A stretch of DNA of 64,000 nucleotides from JAGVIE01 sp964520905 (GCA_964520905.1 CAZFQL010000003.1:186001-250000), one strand, 5' to 3'; shown: positions 1-9,580, counted from the first letter of the stretch. Numbers and translations are program-made. Notes: generated from the sequence alone by a model not told the origin.

Positions 1-2279
1 ATATGACGTGCGGTGTATTCGCACATGAAACCGGTCATGCGTTATTTGGACTTCCCGATCTTTATGATTTGAATGGAGATTCTCACGGTCTGGGCCGCTG
101 GAGCTTGATGGCTTCCGGATGCTGGAATGGTTCGCTGGGAAACTCACCCGCACATCCCGATGCGTGGTCTCGCTGGAAGATGGGATTTGTAGATCCTATC
201 ATTGTTACGTCGGAAATGTTTGATGCTCAGATTCCCGCAATTGAAGAAAGTTCAAAAGTATATCGTCTCTGGAGCAAAGATACAACAGGCACAGAATATT
301 TTTTAGTTGAAAATCGTCAGAAAATCGGATTCGACAGCCAACTCAAAGGTGCCGGCTTATGTATTTATCACATAGATGAAATACGAGCAGGGAATAATAA
401 TCAATGGTACCCAGGGTATACATCATTCGGACATTATGAAGTTGCAATGGAACAAGCCGATGGAAAATGTGAACTGGAGAAACGGTTAAGTTCAGGAGAT
501 GCCGGTGATCCATATCCGGGGTTGTCGATAAATCGATCATTCGGCAGTTCAACTATACCGGCGAGTTTAGATTATATTGGAGCGCCCTCCAATGTTGCCG
601 TAAATAATATAAGCAATTCCGGCAGATTAATGACTGCCACTTTCTTTGTCGATTCAATTTCTATTGATACAATTGCAGTGGATACCGCGCATTACATAAC
701 TGTAGGAGTTTCAGCCCACGGATCGATTTCACCATCGGGAAAAATCAGTGTGCCGTCCGGCGGTTCACAAATTTTTACTATCACACCCGATACCGGATAT
801 TATATATCGGATGTCCACGTTGATAGTGTCTCTATAGGTTCGGTTTCTGTATTCGAATTTTCCAATATAACATCGGATCACTCAATCAATGCAACTTTTT
901 CAAGATTAACTTATCAGGTATTTGTAGAAACTGGAACCGGCGGGATAATAAATCCATCAGGTTTATCGTATGTTGCCCACGGTGATCAACAAACATTCAA
1001 CATTATACCAAATCTCGGATATATTCTCGACAGTTTGTACATCGATGGCATTCATGTCGGTACAACATCGAGTTATACGTTTTACAATGTTACGTCATCT
1101 CATCAAATCAAAGCGGGATTTGCACTTACGATTTATACGATTCAGGCGACTGCCGGCGGGAACGGAGATATTACTCCATCGGGAATAATAAATGTGTTTT
1201 ATGGCGAGAATCAAGCTTTCCGCATACAGCCGCAATCAGGATATAACATCGACAGCTTGTTTGTGGATGGAATTCATGCCGATTCGTTGACCGGTTATAC
1301 ATTTTCGAACGTAACAGGTAATTGTTCTATCCATGTGATTTTCAAACAACAGCTATATCCAATTCCCATACTGACGAAAATAGTAAATGGGAATGGTTAT
1401 CGAGGAGATTCAAAAGAAATTCTCATATTAGGATCCAACTTTATACAGGGAAAAACTTCCGTGATCGCGGGGGACGGGTTGAGCATTCTTTCACTCAGAT
1501 TTTCTACCGTAAGTTTAGAAAGTCTGTGGGCTAATATTACAATCGATTCGCACACAACACCCGGAACAAGAAATATTATTGTTTTAAATGATTACCCGGG
1601 TGGAGGGAGTTCGGCGAGTCAATCATTTACAATCTTAAATCGTCTGCCGGTAGCAGTAAAAATGGCAATGCCATCGAACAATGATACAATAATCAGTCAT
1701 GGTGCGGGCACTGTTGATTTCAGATGGAACCGCTCGATCGATTTGGATAAAGCCGATACTGTGAAATATTCCATTCATGTCTGGGGGAGTGATCTTGATA
1801 CGGCTGTTCTATCGTTAAGCGATACAAGCCGCAGCTTGAAAATATTGCCGCTTATTCGACCTGAAGAAAATTATTACTGGACCGTGACGGCTACGGATGG
1901 ATATGGTATCATCGTGCCTGCGGATACATTTAAATTCGTGGCGAGCATCGTGAACGCCATTCAAGAAACACGCTCAAATGTGGGGAAGAATTTTGAGTTA
2001 TATCAAAATTATCCTAATCCGTTCAACCCGACAACATCTATCTCGTTTGAGTTATCAAAACGGGCAATAGTGTCTTTGAAAATCTATAATGTTTTAGGGC
2101 AGTTAGTAACAACTCTTGTCAACGACGAACAACTTGAAAAAGGATATCGGGAAGTAAAGTTCGATGCCTCTGACTATTCCTCTGGTTTGTATTTTTACTC
2201 CATTAAAATCCATGGACTGGGCGCTGATGAATCGGGATCGATATACTATCGAACGAAAGAAATGATTTTGATGAAATAA
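1..2279 (+). CDS. Secreted M6-like metalloprotease with InlB-type repeats and T9SS C-terminal domain (5' end missing)
   Basis: The reading frame is open to the window edge, so the signal peptide, any propeptide and the front of the catalytic domain are missing; the ATG at base 3 is probably internal. The zinc site HETGHALFGLPD lies in visible residues 8-19 and fits the HExxHxxGxxD signature of M6/immune-inhibitor-A peptidases. Next come a beta-rich region, then three divergent InlB B-repeats (about residues 228-450, each about 76 residues, with the recurring pattern 'I.PSG ... G..Y.IDSL.VDGIH ... YTF.NVT..H.I...F'), an IPT-like segment and an Ig-like segment. The C-terminus (about residue 669 onward) carries NYPNPFNPTTSISFELS and LKIYNVLGQLV, the T9SS type A sorting domain. 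The protein is therefore predicted to be exported by Sec, then T9SS, and displayed or released as a protease. Substrate unknown. The repeat family is shared with the giant protein at 42502-47145. Confidence 0.85.
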   Translation, partial: MTCGVFAHETGHALFGLPDLYDLNGDSHGLGRWSLMASGCWNGSLGNSPAHPDAWSRWKMGFVDPIIVTSEMFDAQIPAIEESSKVYRLWSKDTTGTEYFLVENRQKIGFDSQLKGAGLCIYHIDEIRAGNNNQWYPGYTSFGHYEVAMEQADGKCELEKRLSSGDAGDPYPGLSINRSFGSSTIPASLDYIGAPSNVAVNNISNSGRLMTATFFVDSISIDTIAVDTAHYITVGVSAHGSISPSGKISVPSGGSQIFTITPDTGYYISDVHVDSVSIGSVSVFEFSNITSDHSINATFSRLTYQVFVETGTGGIINPSGLSYVAHGDQQTFNIIPNLGYILDSLYIDGIHVGTTSSYTFYNVTSSHQIKAGFALTIYTIQATAGGNGDITPSGIINVFYGENQAFRIQPQSGYNIDSLFVDGIHADSLTGYTFSNVTGNCSIHVIFKQQLYPIPILTKIVNGNGYRGDSKEILILGSNFIQGKTSVIAGDGLSILSLRFSTVSLESLWANITIDSHTTPGTRNIIVLNDYPGGGSSASQSFTILNRLPVAVKMAMPSNNDTIISHGAGTVDFRWNRSIDLDKADTVKYSIHVWGSDLDTAVLSLSDTSRSLKILPLIRPEENYYWTVTATDGYGIIVPADTFKFVASIVNAIQETRSNVGKNFELYQNYPNPFNPTTSISFELSKRAIVSLKIYNVLGQLVTTLVNDEQLEKGYREVKFDASDYSSGLYFYSIKIHGLGADESGSIYYRTKEMILMK

Positions 2280-2300
2280 AAGAACGAAGGATTATTGATT

Positions 2301-2342
2301 GACCCTGAAGCCGATTTTTGCAGTAGCAGGGTCGGCTTTTTT
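2301..2342. terminator. Terminator with two overlapping, competing inverted repeats
   Basis: Between two converging genes lie two interlocked 7-bp inverted repeats: GACCCTG (2301-2307) with CAGGGTC (2327-2333), and AAGCCGA (2308-2314) with TCGGCTT (2332-2338), followed by a T-run. The second hairpin plus T-run looks like a rho-independent terminator for the metalloprotease gene. The first cannot form fully at the same time because the 3' arms share bases 2332-2333. Confidence 0.6.
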
Positions 2343-2362
2343 GTTGACCTTGAAGGATAAAT

Positions 2363-3544
2363 TTACAAGCTGCAAAAAACTTCTTCTAGTTGTTTAATCA
2401 ATTCTTGAGCATGACTTTCATTTATTATTAAGGGCGGCAGAAATCTGAGCACATTACCATTTGTGCAGTTTATCAGCACGTTACGATCCCTAAGTGCGTC
2501 CACTATTTTTTCACCATCGAAATGAAGTTCCATGCCGAGCATTAAACCCTTGCCTCTAACATCTTTTACGATTGATTGAAATTTTCCCTTGAGCCGCATA
2601 AAATCTGATGAGATAATTTTTCCCATTGCTTCAGCATTCAGCATTACACCGCCGTTTATAATTTCATTGAGGACAACAAAACCGGCGGCGCAGGCTACAG
2701 GATTTCCGCCAAATGTTGAGCCATGCATGCCAGGATTAAGTACATCACAAGTCTTCGCATTACCAAGAATTGCGCCGAGGGGAAGCCCGCCGCCCAACGC
2801 CTTTGCAACCACGACTATATCGGGATCGATCCCGTAATGCTGGAAGCCAAAGAGTTTTCCGGTTCGTCCCAAACCCGATTGTATCTCGTCGGCGATGATA
2901 ATGAATCCGAATTTTCCCCGAAGAGATTTGATTGAAGAGATGAAATCAGTGGAAGCGGAAATAATTCCACCCTCGCCCTGGATAAATTCAAGAATTACTG
3001 CCGATGTATTCCGATTGATGATACTGTTCAATTCTACCGTATCGTTATATTTTATCACCCGGCAGTTATCCAATAGCGGTTCAAATCCCGCGCGATATTT
3101 TTCTCTGTCCATTAAAGAAAGCGCGCCGAGAGTTCTTCCATGGAAGGCGTTGGTGAATGAAATGATCTCACTCTTCCCGTCGTTTGTTCCCCATTTGCGC
3201 GCTATCTTAATTGCGCCTTCTATTGCTTCCGTACCGCTGTTCGAAAAAAATACTTTTTGATATCCGGTATGCTTCACAAGCTGTTCTGCTAACAGGATTT
3301 GGGGCTCCTGCAAATAATAATTGGAAAGATGAATATATTTAGAAGTTTGTTCTTGAATTGCTTTCAAGATTTTTGGATGTCCATATCCCAAAGCGTTTAC
3401 GGCGAGACCGCCGAAAAAATCGAGATACCGTTTACCATCTTTTGTATAGAGATATACCCCGTCTCCCCGATCGATTTCCAATGGGATGCGTTTATAAGTA
3501 TGGAATAAATTTTTTCTTTCTCTTTCCTGAAGCGGCATACTCAA
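2363..3544 (-). CDS. argD: Class III aminotransferase, acetylornithine/ornithine aminotransferase (ArgD) type
   Basis: This is a full-length fold-type I PLP enzyme of 393 residues, close to the usual ArgD length. Visible landmarks are the SGTEA phosphate-binding motif (about 103-107), HGRTLG (about 135-140), the cofactor-contacting aspartate in ADEIQSGLGRTG (D219) and the Schiff-base lysine in VVVAKALGGG (K248). ArgD enzymes move the amino group between N-acetylornithine and 2-oxoglutarate in arginine synthesis, but the same subfamily includes lysine-pathway and ornithine aminotransferases, so substrate is not settled by sequence alone. The gene is last in a minus-strand operon, 14 nt after a DUF6599-like gene, with no other arginine genes in view. 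It may therefore be a paralogue with a different amine substrate. The symbol reflects family resemblance only. Confidence 0.85.
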   Translation of the reverse strand: MSMPLQERERKNLFHTYKRIPLEIDRGDGVYLYTKDGKRYLDFFGGLAVNALGYGHPKILKAIQEQTSKYIHLSNYYLQEPQILLAEQLVKHTGYQKVFFSNSGTEAIEGAIKIARKWGTNDGKSEIISFTNAFHGRTLGALSLMDREKYRAGFEPLLDNCRVIKYNDTVELNSIINRNTSAVILEFIQGEGGIISASTDFISSIKSLRGKFGFIIIADEIQSGLGRTGKLFGFQHYGIDPDIVVVAKALGGGLPLGAILGNAKTCDVLNPGMHGSTFGGNPVACAAGFVVLNEIINGGVMLNAEAMGKIISSDFMRLKGKFQSIVKDVRGKGLMLGMELHFDGEKIVDALRDRNVLINCTNGNVLRFLPPLIINESHAQELIKQLEEVFCSL

Positions 3545-3558
3545 TGTTTGAATTTGTG

Positions 3559-4440
3559 TTATTTGATATTTTTGATAGTTCTTAAATATGGGTCCAGTTC
3601 ATCGACCTTTAGGTTAGATTCGATGAAATATATTTTTAAAGGAGATATTTCGCGCACAGCACGGCAAAGACCATCGGTATTTGTTTGCCAATATTTTGCT
3701 TTCTTGGTTGAAGTGATTTTCAATTTTTTGTAGAATAATTTTTTTTCTGCCGGACTCGAAAATTGAATCAACGACGCGCAGACGCTTCCACCATTAAAGT
3801 CAACGGGTAAAAGAAAGAGGGAGTAATTCTTCATGCCTTCAAACATGTCTTCCCATGCGGGGAAACCGTTTTGAATGCCCAGATTGCCTTGAATGTATTT
3901 CAATCCGTGAATATGTGGAAGATATAGCTTGTCGTTAAAAAACGTGGGATAGCTATATTCCTTCTCTTCCGTATCTTCAGTAAAGCGGCGGATAAGTTGC
4001 AGTGATATATTCTGTGCTTCATCCGATCCGTCATCGTTTGCGATTCTAATATATAATTTGCCGTAAGCAACCTGGATCTGATGTGGTGTGATGCAGTTGA
4101 ATTTTGAAAAAGAAGCTGAAGTTGAGCATTTATTATGCGAAACAGAATAAATCCCGAATGCCGACTTATCATCAGCCATCTTGTATGCTTCGATCTTAAA
4201 ATGGTGTTTGTGCCACTCGATTTCCTCTACACGGACTTTCTCGAAACCATATTCCAGATAAATATCTGCGCCGCCATCGATGTAACCCCAAAGTGAATTT
4301 CCATCGAACTGTTCAGATCGTAAGATAACACCGCCTGGTATATCGGAAAGAGTGACCTGCGGAATATCACTTTGTGCCTGAAGAAAATTGCAGGACAAAA
4401 TGAAAAGGAATAAAATAAATAATAAAAGCTTAGAAATCAT
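3559..4440 (-). CDS. Secreted DUF6599-like protein of unknown function
   Basis: The 293-residue product starts with a hydrophobic signal peptide (MISKLLLFILFLFILSC then FLQAQ). A cysteine at residue 17 could be lipidated, but the later AQ site suits ordinary signal peptidase. The mature part resembles the DUF6599 family as I recall it: an early LWGYIDGGADIYLEYGF segment and a later IEAYKM...FGIYSV segment. Nothing catalytic is evident. It sits between a Tat-exported DUF362 protein (30 nt upstream) and the aminotransferase (14 nt downstream) in one operon. An association of DUF6599 with DUF362 genes would make it an exported partner of the DUF362 protein; that is inference. Confidence 0.75.
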   Translation of the reverse strand: MISKLLLFILFLFILSCNFLQAQSDIPQVTLSDIPGGVILRSEQFDGNSLWGYIDGGADIYLEYGFEKVRVEEIEWHKHHFKIEAYKMADDKSAFGIYSVSHNKCSTSASFSKFNCITPHQIQVAYGKLYIRIANDDGSDEAQNISLQLIRRFTEDTEEKEYSYPTFFNDKLYLPHIHGLKYIQGNLGIQNGFPAWEDMFEGMKNYSLFLLPVDFNGGSVCASLIQFSSPAEKKLFYKKLKITSTKKAKYWQTNTDGLCRAVREISPLKIYFIESNLKVDELDPYLRTIKNIK

Positions 4441-4470
4441 TCATCATTATCTTTTCTATACGGCATCCTG

Positions 4471-5637
4471 TCATGAGAGATTTACTTTTTTCAGATCGAT
4501 TTTATTCAGATCGGCTATTCCGAGTTGAAGGTTTTGTGCAAGCTCTAAAAATATTTTACCTTTCGAAGATTCTTCTTTCTGAATCTTTTCTTCGATACGC
4601 TTTTTCAATATTATTTCATATCCTATTCTATCGACTGCGACCGGATCGGTGCCGATTAAGACGCTTTTGTATTCGGTGATGAACTGTTCGTTTGCGGCAG
4701 GACCGCCGTTGTAACATCCTTTAATTCCATCTACGATGTTGAGAACGACCTTATCCCGCAGTGGCGGGAACGCGCACACTTCTGCCGAAGTTTCAGCCCA
4801 CAATTGTTTATGCAATCGCCCTGTATTGGAAACACTGCCATATGCCAGATTCTTTAAACACAAAGTGATGGATGATCCTGCGTTCTTCAATATTGGTATG
4901 TTGATAATTTTATCGACTTGCTGGGTTACAATTTTTGAAAAGTATGAATGCTTCCCCTCGTTTATCATATAAGGTAAAGTTTCTGCATCGTACTTTTCTT
5001 CTATGTCTGCCCAATAAAACCAGTCTTTGTCGATCATTTCTTCGCCGTATAGTTTTCCTTTTTCATCGACGAAAGAACCCTTGCTGTCTTTTCGCTCGGT
5101 GCCGATAATTTTAATTCCAGGGAAATTCTTTTCAGTGAAGCCGACTTCATGCATCTCAAATTCCCGCCGGTCCCAGATTAAAATATTTTTTCCGGGAATG
5201 CCTGCGGTATTTAACTGCTGGATAATTGCGCGGGTGATTTCGATGCTGGTTGCGAGTGAGGCACCCGCGACCGGGTTGACTTTGAGTCCGATGATATCTT
5301 TTGGAGACACGAACATTCTCCACGCCTCCGCAATATCTTTCACTCCGGTGAGATTCAGCATCCCTGATTTCACCATCTCGTTCGTGGCAGAAAAATCGAT
5401 TTTATTTTTCGCGATGCACTTATCGTGATAAACTTGCACGACTCTGCCCGGGAATTTACCGGGCATAGAGTTTTGATTGCGTGGATATTTCAACGCATCC
5501 TTAATGTTCGTTGAAGGCTTTTTCTCCGGCGCGGATTGCGCAAACAACCCGTGTATTGTCTGCGATGAAATTGCGGCACCAATTCCACTGGCTGTCATTA
5601 GCTTAAAAAATGCTCGGCGGGTCAGCATGTTTTTCAC
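4471..5637 (-). CDS. Tat-exported DUF362 domain protein
   Basis: The N-terminus has a twin-arginine signal: RRAFFKL at residues 7-13, followed by a hydrophobic stretch and an Ala-rich region before QSAPEKK. The body (about residues 60-370) matches the DUF362 family by overall pattern, including an early 'VKSGMLNLTGVKDIAEAWRM' segment, GLKVNPV, a NIPILKNAG segment and VNIVDGIKG. DUF362 proteins are often fused to or associated with iron-sulfur ferredoxin domains; no CxxCxxC cluster is present here, so any redox role is unclear. Tat export implies folding, perhaps with a cofactor, before transport. It is the first gene of a three-gene minus-strand operon, with the divergent DUF5916 gene on the other side of a 252-bp intergenic region. 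Confidence 0.8.
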   Translation of the reverse strand: MKNMLTRRAFFKLMTASGIGAAISSQTIHGLFAQSAPEKKPSTNIKDALKYPRNQNSMPGKFPGRVVQVYHDKCIAKNKIDFSATNEMVKSGMLNLTGVKDIAEAWRMFVSPKDIIGLKVNPVAGASLATSIEITRAIIQQLNTAGIPGKNILIWDRREFEMHEVGFTEKNFPGIKIIGTERKDSKGSFVDEKGKLYGEEMIDKDWFYWADIEEKYDAETLPYMINEGKHSYFSKIVTQQVDKIINIPILKNAGSSITLCLKNLAYGSVSNTGRLHKQLWAETSAEVCAFPPLRDKVVLNIVDGIKGCYNGGPAANEQFITEYKSVLIGTDPVAVDRIGYEIILKKRIEEKIQKEESSKGKIFLELAQNLQLGIADLNKIDLKKVNLS

Positions 5638-5889
5638 CTTTCTATGTTGTAATATCGGGATATTGTATCAGGTTGAAATTAAGTAATTCTTTATTGAAAT
5701 CAAATTATCAGAACAGATATGCGTATTAAAAGGTCGATTTGAGTTTGATCAGTCAAGCGACCATCCAAAGGCAAATAGTGTCGTTTATCGATTTTCTTTT
5801 CTATTACGTCAACCTTTTTCTAACTTTCATCGTATAATTACTCAGAACGTCATGCATCCTAATGAATTATCTCATAGCAAGGAAACGAT

Positions 5890-8127
5890 ATGAATTATAA
5901 ATACCTTTTATGTTTTATGGTTTTTTCAACTCTTGGATTTCTCGGTGCTTCGGTAGGGCAAACGAATAATAATAATGAGAAGCTGACCATTCAAGTTATA
6001 AAACTCGACCGCCCGATTGAATTAACCGGTAAGCTCGATGATCCGAATTGGTCGAAAGCCGAACCGGTCGAATTGAATTATGAAGTCACACCGGGTGACA
6101 ATACGACCGCTCCTCAAAAAACTTTGGTAAGAGCGCTATATGACGATAAGTTTATTTACTTCGGTTTTAAGTGCTTCGATACAAATCCGGAACAGATAAG
6201 GGCGAACATTTCCGACCGCGATAAAATGTATCAGGACGATTGGGTATTCGTAGCGATCGATACATACGGCGATTACCAGAGATCGTATGAACTTTGCGTC
6301 AATCCGTACGGCATTCAGGGCGACCTGCTGGCAACAATCAACGGCGAAGATTCAAGTATCGATTGGATTTGGCATGCGGCTGCGGCTACAAATGAAAATG
6401 GCTGGACGGCAGAGATGGCTATCCCGTTTTCGAGTCTCAATTTTCCGGACGCTGAAGAACAACACTGGAGAATAAATATTCTACGGACTATTCCGAGAAT
6501 CAGCCGTACACAAATATCATGGGTTCGGTTAGATAGAAATATACCGGGGATCATGACACAGGCAGGATTTTTGACCGGATTGAAGAATATTAAGTCGGGC
6601 AACTCATTAGAGTTATTACCTTATACTATAGGGCAGAAAACCGGAAAGCTTTCCGATATGGAAAATCCAAACTCAGGATTCAAATACGATCCGTATAAGG
6701 GGCGCATAGGTGGAGGGATAAAATATTCTCCCGGTCCCAACTTTTCACTCGATGCAGTTATCAATCCCGATTTCAGTCAGGTCGAATCCGATGCCGCACA
6801 GATCAGTGTTAATACAACTTTCGCGCTCCAATACAATGAAAAGCGTCCGTTCTTCCTGATCGGTCGCGAACTTTTGCAAACCTCGATGTACTATTCGAGG
6901 TCGATCAATGATCCGTTGGGTGCCGCACGAATAATCGGGCAGTCAGGTTCGCTTTCATATTTGTATATGGGTGCGTACGATCGGAACACGGTTTTTGTTG
7001 TCCCCGGTGAAGAGAGAAGCAATACAGTCCCAACGACACTGAAATCTTTCGCAAACATCGGCAGGCTTCGTTATGATTTGGGAGATGAATCGTACATCGG
7101 CGGGATGCTGATGACGAGAGATTTTTCGGGGGGAAATAATCATATAGCCGGCATTGACTGGAATTATAAATTCTGGAGTAACTGGTACTTCAGCGGCGAG
7201 GGATTTCTATCAAGAACGAAAGAATTAAACGACACGACGCTTCTAAACTCCGGAAGGCTATTCGGCAATACGGGTTACAATGCGGCTTTCAACGCTGAAC
7301 GGTATTCGGGCAATGGTGTCAATTTGAGTTTATCCCATTCCGAAAGGGCGTATAATTTTGGATTCACAGTCAATAATTATTCACCGACATACCAAGCTTA
7401 TAATGGAAGCTTCAATCAAAACGGGATCCGGCAATTTTTTATGAGACACGAGTATGATTATTATCCCACTAACTCGTTCATAGATTTCGGAGCCGTCGGC
7501 TTTCACTCGTTTATGCGATATGATTTTTCGGGAATAAAAAAGGAGCAGGTCGTACAGCCGTATCTCTCGCTTACCTTGAAAGGGCAAACAAATATTTACA
7601 TTCAACATCTTACCGTCAACGATGAAAGTTTCAGAGGTATATGGTTTAAAAAGATAAATAGAATTTCATATAGTATCAATTCGCGGCCGATGAATGTGAT
7701 AACTCTTTCTACTTATGGGCAGATTGGCAGGTTCATATACCGCACGAGTTTACCAACAATGGGGACCGGGCATAAATTAGGCGCGAGCATTACATTAAAA
7801 CCCACTTCCCGATTAAATATATCATTATCATACGATCGGGCGAGATTATCGAGCCTGGAAACGAGCGAACTATTTTATGACGGGAACATTTACCGCGCCG
7901 TTGCTATATACCAGTTTTCATACGAGATATTCTTCCGCACGATTTTTCAGTACGATTCGTTTGCCAAAGCATTTCAATTGTATCCTCTCTTCAGCTATAA
8001 GCTGAATGCATTTACTACTTTCTATGCCGGTGCAACGACCGATTATCTGAATTACGGAGGTGATATCGGAACTGTAAACACCGGTCAGCAATATTTTATG
8101 AAACTGCAATATTTGCTGAGTATATAG
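5890..8127 (+). CDS. DUF5916 outer-membrane protein with N-terminal CBM9-like domain
   Basis: The 745-residue product has a signal peptide (residues 1-23, ending before QTNNN). Residues about 35-220 form a family-9 carbohydrate-binding-like domain: 'ELTGKLDDPNWSKAE', 'KFIYFGFKCFD', 'DDWVFVAIDT' and 'GWTAEMAIPFSSLNF' are its typical landmarks. The rest is rich in alternating aromatic beta strands and carries NEKRPFFLIGREL, characteristic of DUF5916, predicted to be an outer-membrane beta-barrel. In related bacteria such genes accompany polysaccharide or peptide uptake, but the ligand is unknown. The ATG follows AAGGAAA, a usable ribosome binding site. It is transcribed alone and ends at a clear hairpin terminator. 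Confidence 0.85.
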   Translation: MNYKYLLCFMVFSTLGFLGASVGQTNNNNEKLTIQVIKLDRPIELTGKLDDPNWSKAEPVELNYEVTPGDNTTAPQKTLVRALYDDKFIYFGFKCFDTNPEQIRANISDRDKMYQDDWVFVAIDTYGDYQRSYELCVNPYGIQGDLLATINGEDSSIDWIWHAAAATNENGWTAEMAIPFSSLNFPDAEEQHWRINILRTIPRISRTQISWVRLDRNIPGIMTQAGFLTGLKNIKSGNSLELLPYTIGQKTGKLSDMENPNSGFKYDPYKGRIGGGIKYSPGPNFSLDAVINPDFSQVESDAAQISVNTTFALQYNEKRPFFLIGRELLQTSMYYSRSINDPLGAARIIGQSGSLSYLYMGAYDRNTVFVVPGEERSNTVPTTLKSFANIGRLRYDLGDESYIGGMLMTRDFSGGNNHIAGIDWNYKFWSNWYFSGEGFLSRTKELNDTTLLNSGRLFGNTGYNAAFNAERYSGNGVNLSLSHSERAYNFGFTVNNYSPTYQAYNGSFNQNGIRQFFMRHEYDYYPTNSFIDFGAVGFHSFMRYDFSGIKKEQVVQPYLSLTLKGQTNIYIQHLTVNDESFRGIWFKKINRISYSINSRPMNVITLSTYGQIGRFIYRTSLPTMGTGHKLGASITLKPTSRLNISLSYDRARLSSLETSELFYDGNIYRAVAIYQFSYEIFFRTIFQYDSFAKAFQLYPLFSYKLNAFTTFYAGATTDYLNYGGDIGTVNTGQQYFMKLQYLLSI

Positions 8128-8153
8128 TCAATTCGAATATGTTGGATAGAAAG

Positions 8154-8180
8154 AAACCTCCGACTTCTTCGGCGGTTTTT
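8154..8180 (+). terminator. Rho-independent terminator after the DUF5916 gene
   Basis: A 10-bp stem with one mismatch (8154-8163 with 8169-8178), a five-base loop and a following T-run lie 26 nt after the stop codon. Confidence 0.8.
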
Positions 8181-8487
8181 ACTTAGGAAGGGGTTGTCTG
8201 AAAAGTCCGTAAAATGTCATTCTGGGGGAGTCCCGCTTTTTTGCGGGACGACCGAAGAATCTTAGAATGACAATCCTTTCTTTTTAATCAACACAGTTCT
8301 ACGCATGGTTGGTTTTCTTTTTCCATCCGAATTCATTAAATTCTTGCATCAATAAAGTCATCGAACAATAATGATACGCTGGCTCATCCAACATAACTGG
8401 AAATCGATCAAGCGGTCGCCGGATTTTGAACGTAAGGTGGGAGGTTGTAAATGATGTGCAGGTATTTTTAATTACGAAGAGGGTTCT
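8181..8487. other. Non-coding stretch holding one dispersed palindromic repeat
   Basis: About 300 bases separate the terminator from the cupin gene. The only structure I see is the palindromic repeat at 8215-8272; the remainder shows no gene. Confidence 0.6.
8215..8272. repeat. Dispersed palindromic repeat, copy 1
   Basis: Outer arms TGTCATTCT and AGAATGACA enclose a perfect inner hairpin GTCCCGC (8230-8236) with GCGGGAC (8243-8249). The outer arms and the neighbouring AAAAGTCC recur in the element at 21423-21533, so the two belong to one short palindromic family with no coding capacity. Confidence 0.7.
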
Positions 8488-8820
8488 ATGAAAATTCAGA
8501 ATGTTCCATTCACAGTAACCGCATGGGACAAAATCGAAACAGTTGAACACAAAGGTGAGAGCGGAACCTCGTTTTGGCAAACAGTTGAAACCGGAAATAT
8601 TCGAACCCGCATCGTCGAATATTCTGCCGGTTTTATTGCTGATCATTATTGCACGCGCGGTCATGTTTTATTTGTGCTTGACGGCGATCTGCAGATCAAA
8701 TTGAAAGACGGAAAAACATTCTCGTTGAATAGAGGGATGAGTTTTCAAGTGGAAGATGATGACAGGAATCCTCACACGGTATCGAGTGAAACGGGTGCAA
8801 AAGTATTCATTGTCGATTAA
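8488..8820 (+). CDS. DHCW-motif cupin-fold protein
   Basis: The 110-residue protein is a single small cupin barrel. The segment DHYCTRGHVLFVLDGDL (residues 52-68) fits the name-giving signature of the DHCW cupin family, here D-H-Y-C with H59 as a further possible metal ligand. No signal peptide is seen, so it is cytoplasmic. No substrate is known for the family and the neighbours give no clue: the gene is flanked by a repeat on one side and a lipoprotein gene about 130 nt downstream. Confidence 0.85.
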   Translation: MKIQNVPFTVTAWDKIETVEHKGESGTSFWQTVETGNIRTRIVEYSAGFIADHYCTRGHVLFVLDGDLQIKLKDGKTFSLNRGMSFQVEDDDRNPHTVSSETGAKVFIVD

Positions 8821-8949
8821 AAGAGATTAAAATGACAGCATTCCGTAAGCTTCAACTTGATTAATATTGATTATTTCCAGAAATTAAGTTGATGTACGAT
8901 TACAAGGATTTTATCTCATGCATCAAAAATTAAAGGATAGAATAAAATT

Positions 8950-9471
8950 ATGAAAAACAATTTATGGAAATTTCTTTTCCTCATCGCTACCTCCTTATTT
9001 CTCGCAAGCTGTGCATCCACTAAAAAAGTGTCCGTCAAACCTAACGAGCATATGGAAGTCGGGTGGACGCCTCGGACGGTTTTTCAGTCTCCATCCTATG
9101 CGGCGTGGTTCGACACGTGTTACACCTCTTATCAACCACAGACAGAGTATATTGATCGTCTGAAAGATTTTAAGGAAAACGTAGATCTGATTGTTATGTA
9201 CGGTACATGGTGTAGTGATAGCAAACGGGAGATGCCGCGTTTCTTCAAAATTATGGATGCGGTTGAATTTCCATCCGATCATATCACGCTGATAGCGGTT
9301 GACCGGACGATGCAGATACCGCCGGGGATTGCCAAAGAGTACAACATTACTAATGTTCCGACATTCATTTTGAAGTATCGAGGAATCGAGATTGGTAGGA
9401 TTATAGAAAGTCCAAAAACAACATTGGAGTGGGATTTAATTGATATTCTTTCACCTCTACTTCCCCAGTAA
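8950..9471 (+). CDS. Thioredoxin-fold lipoprotein with a single-cysteine active site
   Basis: A lipobox LASC (cysteine 21) follows a hydrophobic N-terminus, so the 173-residue product should be membrane-anchored outside the cytoplasm. The thioredoxin fold is marked by 'LIVMYGTWCSDSKREMPRF' (residues 80-98) and the cis-proline motif NVPTF (P137). The redox site reads W-C-S-D-S, so the second cysteine of the usual CxxC is missing. Such proteins could act on mixed disulfides by a one-cysteine mechanism or simply bind partners; classic dithiol oxidoreductase activity is unlikely. It stands alone and ends at a symmetrical terminator before tRNA-Arg. Confidence 0.8.
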   Translation: MKNNLWKFLFLIATSLFLASCASTKKVSVKPNEHMEVGWTPRTVFQSPSYAAWFDTCYTSYQPQTEYIDRLKDFKENVDLIVMYGTWCSDSKREMPRFFKIMDAVEFPSDHITLIAVDRTMQIPPGIAKEYNITNVPTFILKYRGIEIGRIIESPKTTLEWDLIDILSPLLPQ

Positions 9472-9517
9472 TCGTAGTGCAGTAGCCGGCAAAAAATCTT
9501 TCGATAACTAATAACAT

Positions 9518-9544
9518 AAATGCCCGATTATTTATCGGGCATTT
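9518..9544. terminator. Bidirectional terminator between thioredoxin-like gene and tRNA-Arg
   Basis: A perfect 10-bp stem AAATGCCCGA/TCGGGCATTT (9518-9527, 9535-9544) has a 7-base loop and A/T-rich flanks on both sides. It can serve the plus-strand lipoprotein gene and the minus-strand tRNA. Confidence 0.8.
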
Positions 9545-9580
9545 ATATTCATACAGGAAATAACTCATACTAACTTTTTG

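Noticed and set aside
5808..5838. TATAAT (5833-5838) upstream of the DUF5916 gene as a promoter
   Set aside because: The best -35 candidate (GTCAAC) is 19 bp away and poor, and FCB-group promoters often do not follow this consensus.
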